A stretch of 64,000 nt of DNA, from contig NZ_MZNT01000010.1 in assembly GCF_002042965.1 (NCBI RefSeq), forward strand, positions 186,001 through 250,000. Direction: 5' to 3'. The DNA is from Paenibacillus sp. 32352 (GTDB lineage: Bacteria; Bacillota; Bacilli; Paenibacillales; NBRC-103111). Positions within the stretch are counted from its first letter, which is position 1. The number at the start of each line of letters is the position of its first letter. The notes under the pieces are model-generated. The model was not told the DNA's origin and searched no databases. It saw only the letters and a program-made list of their open reading frames with translations. The position numbers and the translations under genes are program-made. Of this stretch, positions 50,998-59,871 are shown piece after piece.

Positions 50998-51495
50998 CTA
51001 CTTTGAAAATAACTCTAAAACGTCCAAGTTGTCTTTTACAGTAATGATCTTGTCTTTGTATTCACATGTCTCGATAAAATGGGGCAGCTTCACTAGATTG
51101 TATTCTTTGTTCCACTCGATAAGGTTCAGCGTACCCTCGAGAGTCTCACGCTTTTTGCTTATAACAGCCCCTGAGATACGTTCTTCATATCTCTTCCATA
51201 TTCTTGCTTCTTGAACCGACAAAGGAGGCATAAGAACAACAATCTTATCCGCTGCTGAAAAGCTTGGGGCTACCCATGATCTGTAGGCCCCTTCTATGAT
51301 CCACGAGTCTTGGGCGACCATATCTCTTAGCTTTTGATCCCGCTCCTCTGCCGAAGCTTTTACCCCATATACCTCCGCTTCATTATCCCAATAGATTTCG
51401 TCCAATTCGTAATACGGTATCTGGAGTTTTTGACCTAGCAATGCCGATATATAGGATTTGCCGCTTCCTGCACCGCCAATAATATGTATTTTTAT
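50998..51495 (-). CDS. P-loop small-molecule kinase (adenylate kinase/FlaR-like) with ATA start
   Basis: A roughly 165-residue P-loop protein. Walker A is IIGGAGSGKSYISAL, followed by YELDEIYWD, the lid-like segment IIEGAYRSWVAPSFSAAD and a C-terminal EWNKEYNLVKLPHF. It resembles topology-modulation or shikimate-kinase-like proteins. The first ATG in frame (51441) would remove the P-loop. The only codon at the right distance from AAGGAGG is ATA 51495 (8 bases), giving IKIHIIGG; ATT 51501 is the other option. No ATG, GTG or TTG exists in frame before the upstream stop. Either a rare start or a recently damaged gene. Confidence 0.72.
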   Translation of the reverse strand: MKIHIIGGAGSGKSYISALLGQKLQIPYYELDEIYWDNEAEVYGVKASAEERDQKLRDMVAQDSWIIEGAYRSWVAPSFSAADKIVVLMPPLSVQEARIWKRYEERISGAVISKKRETLEGTLNLIEWNKEYNLVKLPHFIETCEYKDKIITVKDNLDVLELFSK

Positions 51496-51613
51496 CCCAA
51501 TCCCCTCCTTTGTTGTGTGATATGATCATACCATAATTGGGTAATTATGGGTGTTCTTATATTTAATGTACAGAGCTCGTTTTAGACTTACTTGTTAATA
51601 AAAACGGCGGAAG

Positions 51614-51636
51614 CCTTGGACTGTGGGAGTCCAATG
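51614..51636 (+). other. Small hairpin upstream of the membrane-protein gene
   Basis: TTGGACT-GTGGG-AGTCCAA (51616-51634), followed 16 bases later by TTTTTT. It could be a weak terminator or leader structure. Confidence 0.35.
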
Positions 51637-51745
51637 GGCGTGAGAAGGATTTTTTAACAAGAGTATAATTAACCCATATTTGTATAATATGATTAATCAA
51701 TATATAGTATATAAATCGGTAAGAAGCAAAGGGAGGGATACATTT

Positions 51746-52189
51746 ATGAGGTCTCGTTGTTTTTTCATCGGCTTTACTTATGGCTTTGTCTTCAGTTTTA
51801 TTAGCAGCATCCTTATAGCGCTCTTTTCAAATTCTTTTGCTGGCGGAAGCTCGGTTAGTGGATGGTCCTGGTTTTTTAAAACAACATGGGTTCCCTTTTC
51901 AGTTACTTTTGGCGTTTCTGGCTATTTCTTGGCCTTTAAAAATGTAGGCAGAGCCAAGTTCTGGTTGATATGCGCCATAATCGGTTTTGTTAATGTATTG
52001 TATATGGGTACGATCGGGGCTATTTGGAGCAGTTCAATGATTAACGGTATGACAAGTGTGAATATTGCAGGCTATTTAACATGGGGTCCCGTTTATGCAG
52101 TACTGTCCTTACCATTATCCACTGTAGTGATTGGGGGACTTTTGAAAGGGCTACGTTCTATTTGGGAACGTAGGGGTATATTAGCGTAG
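51746..52189 (+). CDS. Uncharacterised four-helix membrane protein
   Basis: A 147-residue hydrophobic protein with helices near 5-25, 40-60, 68-88 and 108-132, and a short basic tail LLKGLRSIWERRG. ATG 51746 follows GGGAGGG; earlier codons of the frame lack a binding site. It stands alone between two minus-strand genes. No family recognised. Confidence 0.75.
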   Translation: MRSRCFFIGFTYGFVFSFISSILIALFSNSFAGGSSVSGWSWFFKTTWVPFSVTFGVSGYFLAFKNVGRAKFWLICAIIGFVNVLYMGTIGAIWSSSMINGMTSVNIAGYLTWGPVYAVLSLPLSTVVIGGLLKGLRSIWERRGILA

Positions 52190-52211
52190 TCTATGATTTA
52201 TGTTTGAGGAA

Positions 52212-52245
52212 AGCCTTTTTAGATAAATCATTGAAGGCTATTTTG
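52212..52245 (+). terminator. Weak terminator after the membrane-protein gene
   Basis: AGCCTT/AAGGCT arms (52212-52217 and 52234-52239) followed by ATTTTGTG. Confidence 0.45.
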
Positions 52246-52340
52246 TGTCAATGGACAAAAGCTTAGACCGGGACTGAGGTTCATAAATGTGATATATACA
52301 AATTCCTATATTTTGTGGGAAGTATCGTTCACAGTCTAAC

Positions 52341-52438
52341 AAACAGAAAGGCACTAATTTTCCACTTTTCTTGTTTTATCGAAGGGGGTTTAGTCGATAA
52401 AGAAAAAGAAAATGGACTTTAGAGCCTTTTCTGTGTTT
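52341..52438. repeat. Long imperfect inverted repeat
   Basis: Two arms of about 42-45 bp (52341-52382 and 52394-52438) are largely complementary with small indels, around an 11-base loop AGGGGGTTTAG. The outer part pairs AAACAGAAAGGC with GCCTTTTCTGTGTTT and the inner part pairs TTTTATCGA with TCGATAAAG. Possible MITE-like element or bidirectional terminator between convergent genes. Confidence 0.5.
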
Positions 52439-52529
52439 CTGAACAGATTTTGCTTGTAGTCATGTACACAGAAGTGTGTGTTTTGTTGGCAGTCAACCCC
52501 CCACAAACCCACGCTTCATCGTGCCCCCC

Positions 52530-53993
52530 TTAATAGCTGCTTCTTTTCCTAGCTTGGTAATACATTCTTAAACTGCCTATCATGCTCATTACATTGGCCA
52601 GGGATAGTACAATAAGCCATATCATCAGAGATGACATGGTGGTCCATAATCCAAACCAAGGCACAACTCGCCCGGCACCGATCAATGTTGTCAATGGTGA
52701 CAGAAACAATAGAAGGAAGATCGGGAACAGTCTTCCGACGGATAAAAGAATCAGCCTTACGGTAGTGATGCTCTTTCGGCTCCTGCGGATACGGGATTGT
52801 CTATACACGGCCCACAGAATCGTCGCAATCACCAGAAAAATCATAAACGCCTCCATGGTCCCGCTGCTAAAAGGAGAGGCTTCCGCTTGTTTGCCCTTCA
52901 CAATCGCTGCGATGCCATCGATAAAAGCGTGATAATCGGTAAAAGCGTTTAAGCCGGAGTCAAACATCATCGTGATGCCCAGCTGCTCGTCCAAATATAT
53001 GGTTTCTTCCGCTTTATAGGTCCAGAAAATTCCGCTATGGGAAATCGTCCTGGCCCCGTGTTCATCCTCTTCTGCGAGCCATCCCATTCCGTAAGGGCCG
53101 ATCTGTCCGGCTGCGTGGTATTGCTTCAACAGCTCTGGGGAAAGAAGACGGCCGCTGTATTGAGCAAGCATCCATTTTGCCATATCTTCTGCAGTTGAAA
53201 CCATACCGGCGGGGCCGTCAACAAACCATAAGGGCTCGGCTTGGCTTACAGGATAGCCGAATACAAGATAATGTCCCCGAGGAATGGCGGGATTCTCATT
53301 GATTTGTTGTGTCGTGCTGACGTTGAAGGTATGGTTCATTCCCAGAGGTTCAGATAGATGATTGTTCAAATAAGCGGAGAAGCTCTGACCGCTCACTTTC
53401 TCCACCAGAAGAGCCAAATATTGATAATTGGGGTTGTGGTAGCTGTAGGCAGTTCCAGGAGCATGGGCAAGCTTAACCGTATTCAGCGAATGCTTAATGT
53501 CTTGCAGCGACCGATAGGGATGGACATTCGTCATGTCCGGATTCACTTTGTCATTCAGACCGCTTGTTTGATTAAGCAAATGTCGCACCGTCATATCACG
53601 AACCTGTTCGTCACTTGGTGAAAGCTCGGGAAAATACGAGATGAACGGTGCATCAAGATCGATAAGTCCTTTATCCGCCAGCTGCAGGACAGCCAGTGCA
53701 GTAAAGGATTTACTCAATGAAGCAATGGGAAAAGAGGTATTGCCGGTGATCTCGCGGCCATCTGAAAATGTACCGTAACCTTGGGCATAGAACACCTCAT
53801 CATTATTGGCTACGGCAAGAGCTGCACCCTGAATATGATTGGCTTTCATATTTTTTACGACGAAGTCGTTCATTTCTTGCTGTATTTCAGCTTTGTTTCG
53901 GATTTCCATTGCGGAGACAGGCTTAGTCAGGAATGACAGCACCAGCAATAAACAACTCAAGCATAGACCTATTTTCTTGTACGTAATGATCAT
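52530..53993 (-). CDS. Membrane-tethered beta-lactamase-fold serine hydrolase
   Basis: A 487-residue protein of the class C beta-lactamase/PBP4* family. It has an N-terminal signal segment (residues 4-28). Catalytic SxxK is in PIASLSKSFTA (about S92/K95), YxN in SYHNPNYQY and the third motif HSG in TISHSGIFW. The C-terminal 120 residues contain about three membrane helices, so the domain is displayed outside and anchored. It may be a peptidase/esterase or resistance factor; beta-lactam hydrolysis is unproven. ATG 53993 follows AAGGAG. It lies 45 bp after a histidine-kinase gene, forming a regulator-kinase-hydrolase run. Confidence 0.88.
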   Translation of the reverse strand: MIITYKKIGLCLSCLLLVLSFLTKPVSAMEIRNKAEIQQEMNDFVVKNMKANHIQGAALAVANNDEVFYAQGYGTFSDGREITGNTSFPIASLSKSFTALAVLQLADKGLIDLDAPFISYFPELSPSDEQVRDMTVRHLLNQTSGLNDKVNPDMTNVHPYRSLQDIKHSLNTVKLAHAPGTAYSYHNPNYQYLALLVEKVSGQSFSAYLNNHLSEPLGMNHTFNVSTTQQINENPAIPRGHYLVFGYPVSQAEPLWFVDGPAGMVSTAEDMAKWMLAQYSGRLLSPELLKQYHAAGQIGPYGMGWLAEEDEHGARTISHSGIFWTYKAEETIYLDEQLGITMMFDSGLNAFTDYHAFIDGIAAIVKGKQAEASPFSSGTMEAFMIFLVIATILWAVYRQSRIRRSRKSITTVRLILLSVGRLFPIFLLLFLSPLTTLIGAGRVVPWFGLWTTMSSLMIWLIVLSLANVMSMIGSLRMYYQARKRSSY

Positions 53994-54038
53994 AGTTACA
54001 CTCCTTATCATTGATAAGGAAATGGTATGTGATAATTT

Positions 54039-55148
54039 TCAACTATTTATCAATTCCGCAAAGAAACTTGCTCTTACGACCCCGCCGCCATGGGAGCCGT
54101 TTTCGATATGCAGACCTCCTCCGTGCTTTTCACACAGTACTTTACAAATATAAAGTCCCAGTCCATGATGATCATTCGCATCCCATACTTCACCGCGGTA
54201 AAAAGGGAGCATGGCCTTCTGAAGCGCTTCGTCAGAGAAGCCGGGGCCGTCATCCATAACAGTTATCGTAAAAAAGCCCTTGCAAAGGCTATAATGAATG
54301 CTCACCTTACGCGAAGCATAACGCGCTGCATTAGCCACCAAATTCTCAAAAACCTGCATCACCAGATGGACATCCACAGCTATTTCGTTCGTATCCGCAG
54401 CCATAGAAGAGTCAAACATCTTATTGCATGGTTCGCTAATTTGTCTGGCGCTGCCATTCAGCAAGGATACCAAATGATCCATTTCAATCACACGGCTATG
54501 TACCGGCATATCCTCAAGCTTCTGAATGGAATTCATCGCCTCCGTGTAGCTTTCTAGACGCATAATATGGACTTTCATGGTTTGCAGCATGTCCAGAAGC
54601 TTGTCCTCGGGGATCTTATTTTGAGGCAGGTAGGTGGTCACGAATTCGGAATATCCTTTCAACACGGATAGGGGCGTCCTCAAGTCGTGGGCAAAAATAG
54701 CGTTAAGCTGCTTGCGTTCCTCAACGGACCGCCAAAGCGTTTTGTAATTGGTTTCCAATTGTCCGCGCATGGTTTCAAATACACGGCATAACTCCCCCAT
54801 CTCATCCTTACCGTCATAGGAAATATGAAACCCTAAATCATTGGCCGACATTTTCTCCGAAGCGTTCATCAATAGCTCTAGCGGACGTTTCAGTTTGAAT
54901 CTATAAAAGAGACTGGCCATTAGAACAATAGAGGCCGCAACAGTTAACAGCACTACCCCGACGAGGGATGGCAGTACCCAATCGTTCACGGCAGCATCAT
55001 CGGCAAGCTGCATCCGTATGGTTTCCGCCCACTTAAACTCCAATACGATGACGGCCATATCGATAACAAGCATAAGCGTGCACAACATGATGAAGGATTG
55101 CAATAAGGTCATTCGCTTCAGCTGCAGCCAGCTCAGGATTTTCGCCAT
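54039..55148 (-). CDS. Sensor histidine kinase
   Basis: A 369-residue kinase with helices near 15-37 and 60-82 enclosing a very short extracytoplasmic loop of about 22 residues. A HAMP-like linker follows, with H154 in AIFAHDLRTPLSVLKGY and an ATPase domain (NLVANAARYA, DDGPGF, HHGLGLYICK). The short loop suggests intramembrane sensing, as in cell-envelope stress kinases. Its start overlaps the response-regulator end by 16 bp, and the beta-lactamase-fold gene follows, which suggests linked function. Confidence 0.93.
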   Translation of the reverse strand: MAKILSWLQLKRMTLLQSFIMLCTLMLVIDMAVIVLEFKWAETIRMQLADDAAVNDWVLPSLVGVVLLTVAASIVLMASLFYRFKLKRPLELLMNASEKMSANDLGFHISYDGKDEMGELCRVFETMRGQLETNYKTLWRSVEERKQLNAIFAHDLRTPLSVLKGYSEFVTTYLPQNKIPEDKLLDMLQTMKVHIMRLESYTEAMNSIQKLEDMPVHSRVIEMDHLVSLLNGSARQISEPCNKMFDSSMAADTNEIAVDVHLVMQVFENLVANAARYASRKVSIHYSLCKGFFTITVMDDGPGFSDEALQKAMLPFYRGEVWDANDHHGLGLYICKVLCEKHGGGLHIENGSHGGGVVRASFFAELINS

Positions 55149-55807
55149 TTGTACCCTACTCCCCAGACGGTTTCTATCATGTTGTCGCAGCCATGCTCTT
55201 TCAATTTCATACGTATTCGCCTGATATGCTCGGCTATCACGGAGCTGTCGCCTTCGTCATTCAAACCCCATAGCTTTTCATAGATGCGTTCTTTATCAAA
55301 CACCATACCGGGATAGGAAGAAAGCAGCTCAATGATATCGAATTCCTTTTTGGCAAAAGGAATTTTTTGGTCATGAAGGTACAGGGCTCGTGCCGAATAA
55401 TCGATGACCAGCTCTTCACTAAACCTTATCGACATTTTATTGTGACTTCGCCTTTCCCTGCGTAAATGAGCTTCTACTCTCGCGCCAAGCTCCATAATGC
55501 TGAACGGCTTTAGAATATAATCGTCCCCTCCGGCCTGGAACCCTGCAATTTTATCCGCATCCTCCACTCGGGCCGTTAGAAATAAGATAGGACAGGATAC
55601 AAAATGCCGGATTTTTCTGCACAATTCAAGACCGTCAAGCTCAGGCATATGGATATCGAGTAAAACAAGGTCCGGCTGATTTTCAATTTGCCGCAGCGCG
55701 TCATTGCCGTTCTTCGCCGTCATCACGAAATACCCGTTCATTTCAAAATAATCTTTCAGCAGCTTCCGAAGATCGGCCTCATCATCAATGATCAGAATCT
55801 TATTCAT
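55133..55807 (-). CDS. OmpR-family response regulator
   Basis: A 224-residue regulator. Receiver with D51 in LVLLDIHMPELDG and lysine in DDYILKPFS; C-terminal winged helix with KIPFAKKEFDIIELL, IRRIRMKLKE and VWGVGYKW. ATG 55807 follows GGGAAGGG; the open frame to 55876 has no binding site. It is the first gene of the regulator-kinase-hydrolase run. Confidence 0.94.
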   Translation of the reverse strand: MNKILIIDDEADLRKLLKDYFEMNGYFVMTAKNGNDALRQIENQPDLVLLDIHMPELDGLELCRKIRHFVSCPILFLTARVEDADKIAGFQAGGDDYILKPFSIMELGARVEAHLRRERRSHNKMSIRFSEELVIDYSARALYLHDQKIPFAKKEFDIIELLSSYPGMVFDKERIYEKLWGLNDEGDSSVIAEHIRRIRMKLKEHGCDNMIETVWGVGYKWRKS

Positions 55808-55908
55808 ATCCCTTCCCTGCTTTCCCATTTCCAAATTATCTATAACCAGCATATCAAAAATCGTTGGGTATCCCAAGAGATGCTGCGGAAGCGCCGTGAT
55901 CGCCAGAA

Positions 55909-55935
55909 AAAAACCGCCCGTTAAGAGGGCGGTCC
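55909..55935 (-). terminator. Terminator after the adenylyltransferase gene
   Basis: Arms CCGCCC/GGGCGG with a 7-base loop, extended by GA/TC pairing, are followed on the minus strand by seven T. Confidence 0.85.
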
Positions 55936-55946
55936 ATAAGCATTGC

Positions 55947-56801
55947 TCACTTCAATGTGGAATAAATGTTGTCCGTATACTTAGTAATAGCTTCATCGTA
56001 ATCCGGATACTTATATCCGAGACTTTCCGATACTGCTTTGGAATATTTTCTGAATAACTCGTAACAAGTGAATAGTGACCTCCACATTTCTTGATATCGA
56101 TTCCCGGAATAGGTTGACAGGAGGCTGTCCCAATCTTCCTTCGGAAGATACCGGTCTATAAATTTATAGTTCTTCCCCACGCTAAAAGTATAGCCATACT
56201 CCGATCCGATATGCCAAGCCATCATTCTCAACAAATTAGGCCGGGCTACCTCATGCAAATGATCAATGGCAAAAAGGATTTCCTTTCTCGCTAGCCCTTT
56301 TACTACGTAAGTGGATACCATCCAGAACTCATTGCAGCAATCATCAAATTCCCTTGCTGTCGGCCTTTTAATCCAATATTGACGGTCATCGGCGATTACT
56401 TCCTGCTGGATTCGATAATCCTTATCAAGCAAGACCTCAACCAAACCGTCGCTATTAGTCAAATAATCCTCCCATTCGTGGATTGGAATGAGGGTCAGGT
56501 CTACTTTATTCCCGTCTTCAAAATGAATTAAATAGGAAAACCAACTGCCCAGCTCTGATGGAAAAAGCTCCATATCCTCAGGCTTTTGCATCATGATACG
56601 ATTCCCAAACCTATCGAGCCACCGATCATTCTCTTTGAAGGAATCCATCTCGGTTACAAAGTAAGAAATGTCATAATCTTGAAATGGATCAGGGGGAATA
56701 TTTTTGTTGGTACGTGATCCTTCCAAAGTGACCAATCGAATTCTATCATCCTTCATAGCAAAATCCAAAAGCATTTTCATCATTTCCTGCTCACTTCTCA
56801 T
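55947..56801 (-). CDS. Aminoglycoside 6-adenylyltransferase-like protein (ANT(6)/AadK family)
   Basis: A 284-residue nucleotidyltransferase. The N-terminal catalytic motif LEGSRTNKN and DPFQDYDISYFV supplies the nucleotide-binding serine and metal aspartates, followed by KVDLTLIP with a third acidic residue and a helical C-terminal domain (FWMVSTYVVKGLARKEI). Family members adenylate streptomycin, but chromosomal AadK-like proteins often give only low-level resistance, and activity here is unproven. It stands alone with its own terminator. Confidence 0.92.
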   Translation of the reverse strand: MRSEQEMMKMLLDFAMKDDRIRLVTLEGSRTNKNIPPDPFQDYDISYFVTEMDSFKENDRWLDRFGNRIMMQKPEDMELFPSELGSWFSYLIHFEDGNKVDLTLIPIHEWEDYLTNSDGLVEVLLDKDYRIQQEVIADDRQYWIKRPTAREFDDCCNEFWMVSTYVVKGLARKEILFAIDHLHEVARPNLLRMMAWHIGSEYGYTFSVGKNYKFIDRYLPKEDWDSLLSTYSGNRYQEMWRSLFTCYELFRKYSKAVSESLGYKYPDYDEAITKYTDNIYSTLK

Positions 56802-56970
56802 CTTGAATCAAACCTCCCCTATTTTTGGGTTCAAAATGTAAAAATGCGGGACGGCGGTCCACGAATTCGAAGGACATCAGATGTTCTCCATGGGAAACGT
56901 TATAATTTATCCAGCAGCATTTTCATAAGTCATATCCTCCCTCTTTCTATCAAAAAATGAACCATCCAGC

Positions 56971-57118
56971 CTAGCACATCGGCAAGTAAATGGTAAACAC
57001 CGAGCCCTTGCCTGCCACGCTTTGCACCTCAATCTTTCCCCCGTGTGCAAGGATGTTTTGCCGCGCGATCGCAAGCCCGAGACCGGTCCCGCCGCTGGGA
57101 CGAGGTCTGGGAACTTGC
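56971..57118 (-). pseudogene. Histidine kinase C-terminal fragment
   Basis: The minus strand encodes about 48 residues ending in a stop at 56971: PSGGTGLGLAIARQNILAH with the G2 box, then GKIEVQSVAGKGSVFTIYLP. This is the final part of an HATPase domain. No start, dimerisation domain or receiver partner is present upstream (57163 begins the Nudix gene), so it is a remnant of a deleted kinase gene. Confidence 0.75.
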
Positions 57119-57162
57119 CTGAGCTGTATCCCTAATGCAGCCCTCATCATCTTGACTCAATG

Positions 57163-57666
57163 CTAATTGGGCAGGACATTCATACGGTGTTTCAAATAGA
57201 ATTCGATAGCCGCACAATCGATGTTAATAAACTGAAGCGGATCGTTGTAGATCCGCTCGGCCAGTTCCTCTACTGTGATCCATCTCGCTTTTTGCGCATG
57301 GTCGCCTTCTTCGAGCAATTCGCCCTCAGCCTTACAAATAAAGTAATAACCAACCGAATCGATTCCTCCTTTAATCGTTTGATACGCAGCAAATGGCTTA
57401 ACACATTCCACCACAATATCAGGATTGATTCCGTCCGTATCGATTCGCGTATCTTCCCCTTCAATCCAAGTGACATCCAAACCGGTTTCTTCTTTCACTT
57501 CCCGGCGTAATGCGGTTAACAACGGCTCAAACTTTTCCACCCTGCCTCCCGGCAGCTCCAGCTGTTTCGGTTCATTCGGCTTATTTCGTGTCTGGATTAG
57601 AATTTCGGTTTTTCCATCGCGTTCACGCTCGACTATGGCACGGGTGTTCACATAAAACAACAACAT
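57163..57666 (-). CDS. Nudix hydrolase
   Basis: A 167-residue Nudix protein. The Nudix box GGRVEKFEPLLTALRREV continues KEETG, matching GX5EX7REUXEEXGU. It begins LLFYVNTRAIVER and ends with RWITVEELAERIYNDP. It probably cleaves a nucleoside diphosphate derivative; substrate unknown. ATG 57666 is very close to AAAAGGAG, so TTG 57663 or 57660 is also possible. Confidence 0.92.
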   Translation of the reverse strand: MLLFYVNTRAIVERERDGKTEILIQTRNKPNEPKQLELPGGRVEKFEPLLTALRREVKEETGLDVTWIEGEDTRIDTDGINPDIVVECVKPFAAYQTIKGGIDSVGYYFICKAEGELLEEGDHAQKARWITVEELAERIYNDPLQFINIDCAAIEFYLKHRMNVLPN

Positions 57667-57769
57667 TCACTCCTTTTCTCGAGAAAAAACAGTTGGTTTT
57701 TCTGATATTTTCCTACGTAATCTAATAGTAAATAAATTCCAAACGAAAATATAGACTTTTTCTCACGTT

Positions 57770-58738
57770 TTACTCATAATCCTTCGCAGAATCTATTTCA
57801 CCGGAACCCGTAATATCTAGAATCGCCTGAAACAGATTGGGAGGATATTCGGCAATCCGATGACATAGGTACAAATACCACTCATGACCATAGGTCAAAT
57901 AAATACGCACAGGATAGCCTGCCTGTTTCAGTTGGCTGCTCAAATCCGGCCGAATGCCGTATAGCATCTCGAACTCAACCCCCGGCTCATGAAGCCATTC
58001 CCGCAGCATGATCTCCTTTATGACAGCCTCGTCATGGGTTGCAATCGACACGCGGTGGCCTTGGCGTACAGCCTGCTCTACAAGCAGCAAATATCGCTCG
58101 TTGAGAGCGGACGAACGCGGGATCGAGAGCTGTTCCGGCTCCTGGTACGCCCCCTTCACGATACGGACCCGGCCAGGGATAGACTGCAGCCCGATCAAGT
58201 CCTGAGGCGTCCGGTTCAATTGCGCCTGAAGCGTGATGCCGATATTGCCATGAACGGCCGCCGCCTTTTCATAAATCTGCAGGATCGAATCGGTCTTGCC
58301 CGATTCCTCCATGCTTATAAACAGTTCGATGCCGGCCTGTTGAGCTTGTGAGGCTAATGTCACCAGCTGCTTATACGCTAGCTCGCTGTCTATAGACAAG
58401 CCAATGTGGGAAAGATCGAACGATACACGAGCCGGCAGCTTCCGCTCCTCCAATGATTGAATGAGCCGCGACAGCTCGAGTGCTGCCGCTTCGCAGGCTT
58501 GAACATCTGCTGTATTTTCACCGATATATTCGAGCGAGACGGCATATCCTTTTTCCATCAGCCGTTGTCCGGCCTCCAGCCCCTCCTCCCGCTTCTCCCC
58601 AGCTACATACTTTGCTGCCGCACGCTGCAGCAGCCAGTAAATAGCCGGCGTTTTCTCGACGTAAGACTTCAAATCGTGTCGGCGGGCAATGGATTTCATC
58701 GCTTCGGCAAACTGTTGTTCCAAATTCGTCGTTGTCAT
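57770..58738 (-). CDS. Proline dehydrogenase
   Basis: A 322-residue monofunctional proline dehydrogenase, a flavin TIM-barrel enzyme that oxidises proline to pyrroline-5-carboxylate. Motifs: VSFDLSHIG, LQAQLNRTPQDL, RVRIVKGAYQEP, FEMLYGIRPDL and the C-terminal RIYLTYGHEWYLYLCHRIAE. No P5C dehydrogenase or proline permease is nearby. The AraC-family regulator gene lies 82 bp upstream on the same strand. Confidence 0.94.
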   Translation of the reverse strand: MTTTNLEQQFAEAMKSIARRHDLKSYVEKTPAIYWLLQRAAAKYVAGEKREEGLEAGQRLMEKGYAVSLEYIGENTADVQACEAAALELSRLIQSLEERKLPARVSFDLSHIGLSIDSELAYKQLVTLASQAQQAGIELFISMEESGKTDSILQIYEKAAAVHGNIGITLQAQLNRTPQDLIGLQSIPGRVRIVKGAYQEPEQLSIPRSSALNERYLLLVEQAVRQGHRVSIATHDEAVIKEIMLREWLHEPGVEFEMLYGIRPDLSSQLKQAGYPVRIYLTYGHEWYLYLCHRIAEYPPNLFQAILDITGSGEIDSAKDYE

Positions 58739-58820
58739 TTACTAGACACTCCCTCGTCTTGTTATACAGAAATAGTGTACAGACAAGACAGAAGGGCGGA
58801 TTGTAAAAAATTGCGCCGAT

Positions 58821-59627
58821 CTAGGACGACACCGCATAGGCTTGGGGTGTCGTACCTACGATTTTGGCAAAAGCCTTTCCAAAATGGCTCTGGTCATAAA
58901 AGCCGGTATCCGCGGCAATATCGGCAATGGGCCGTCCATGTTTCAATTCCCGCTTGGCGTGATTGATACGCAGCAGATTTTGGTATGCATGCGGTGGCAG
59001 GTGAGTGCTTTTCTTAAACAAGCGAATAAGATGATACCGGCTGACCCCGGCTGCGCGTTCCAGCATTTCAAGCGTAATTTTATCCGTATAATGCGCTTGA
59101 ATATATTCCTTGGCCCGGTTGACGTATTTCTGCTCCAGCATGCCGCAGGATTCGTGTGTCAGATCGGAAGCGTGCTTGTCTAATAATGCGCACACCAGCT
59201 CGATTAACGCCGCTTCGATCTCGAGCGGAGAAGCCCTTCGGCTCATTGTCTCCACCACGCGATTAAGCAGCTTGCTGCAAATTTCATTCTTCCCGGCTTC
59301 TAGCAGGAACGGGAACTGAAGAAGATCCGCGTCAGGCAGCTCCAGAGCAGCGAACCATTCCGGTTTTATAAACAGCATCTTGTATTTCCATGTCGTATCA
59401 TCCGCCGGATGGCAGGCGTGCAGCATGTGGGGCGGAAAGCTGATCATTCTCCCTGTCTCTACAAGCCGCAAGACGCCGTCACACCATGCCTGCGTTTCTC
59501 CTTCATCAATGAGACCAATGGAATACTCCTCGTGAAAATGCTTCTGATACGCCAGATCGCTCCTGCGGCATTGCTTCGCTTCCACAAAAGGCAGCGCCTC
59601 ATCCCGGTAAAAAATCACATCCGTCAT
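58821..59627 (-). CDS. AraC-family transcriptional regulator
   Basis: A 268-residue regulator. The N-terminal cupin-like sensor has HFHEEYSIGLIDEGETQ and MISFPPHMLHAC. The C-terminal AraC domain (about 165-265) has ITLEMLERAAGVSRYHLIRLF and IAADTGFYDQSHFGKAFAKIVG. It resembles the AraC regulators that often neighbour LysE-type exporters, but none is visible here. ATG 59627 follows GGAGGT; TTG 59633 is an alternative. It may control proline dehydrogenase (inference). Confidence 0.93.
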   Translation of the reverse strand: MTDVIFYRDEALPFVEAKQCRRSDLAYQKHFHEEYSIGLIDEGETQAWCDGVLRLVETGRMISFPPHMLHACHPADDTTWKYKMLFIKPEWFAALELPDADLLQFPFLLEAGKNEICSKLLNRVVETMSRRASPLEIEAALIELVCALLDKHASDLTHESCGMLEQKYVNRAKEYIQAHYTDKITLEMLERAAGVSRYHLIRLFKKSTHLPPHAYQNLLRINHAKRELKHGRPIADIAADTGFYDQSHFGKAFAKIVGTTPQAYAVSS

Positions 59628-59759
59628 ATACAACCTCCGAATTGAAATGACCCTTAAAGCGGGGCTCTTGGCTCATGCATCTTTTATCCTAATATACTAT
59701 CATAATGGCTGCTTCCAGTAAGCTTCATATTCAATTATGATAAGAAAAATGAAGGCAAA

Positions 59760-59812
59760 ATGAAAATAACGGCGGACTAGGACTGGAAAACGTCTTAGCC
59801 TGCCGTTGTTTT
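59760..59812 (-). terminator. Terminator after the secreted multidomain gene
   Basis: Arms AACGGCGGACTAGGAC and GTCTTAGCCTGCCGTT pair with few mismatches (59768-59783 and 59792-59807), with T-rich flanks on both strands, so it may work in both directions. Confidence 0.8.
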
Positions 59813-59871
59813 ATAAATCAGATTCCTGACATCAAACGGGATAGTACAATTGCAAAACCATGCTGCGCCTC

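Noticed and set aside
55947..56801. Mobile antibiotic-resistance cassette
   Set aside because: No integrase, transposase, attC or insertion sequence flanks the adenylyltransferase; it looks like a chromosomal AadK-type gene.
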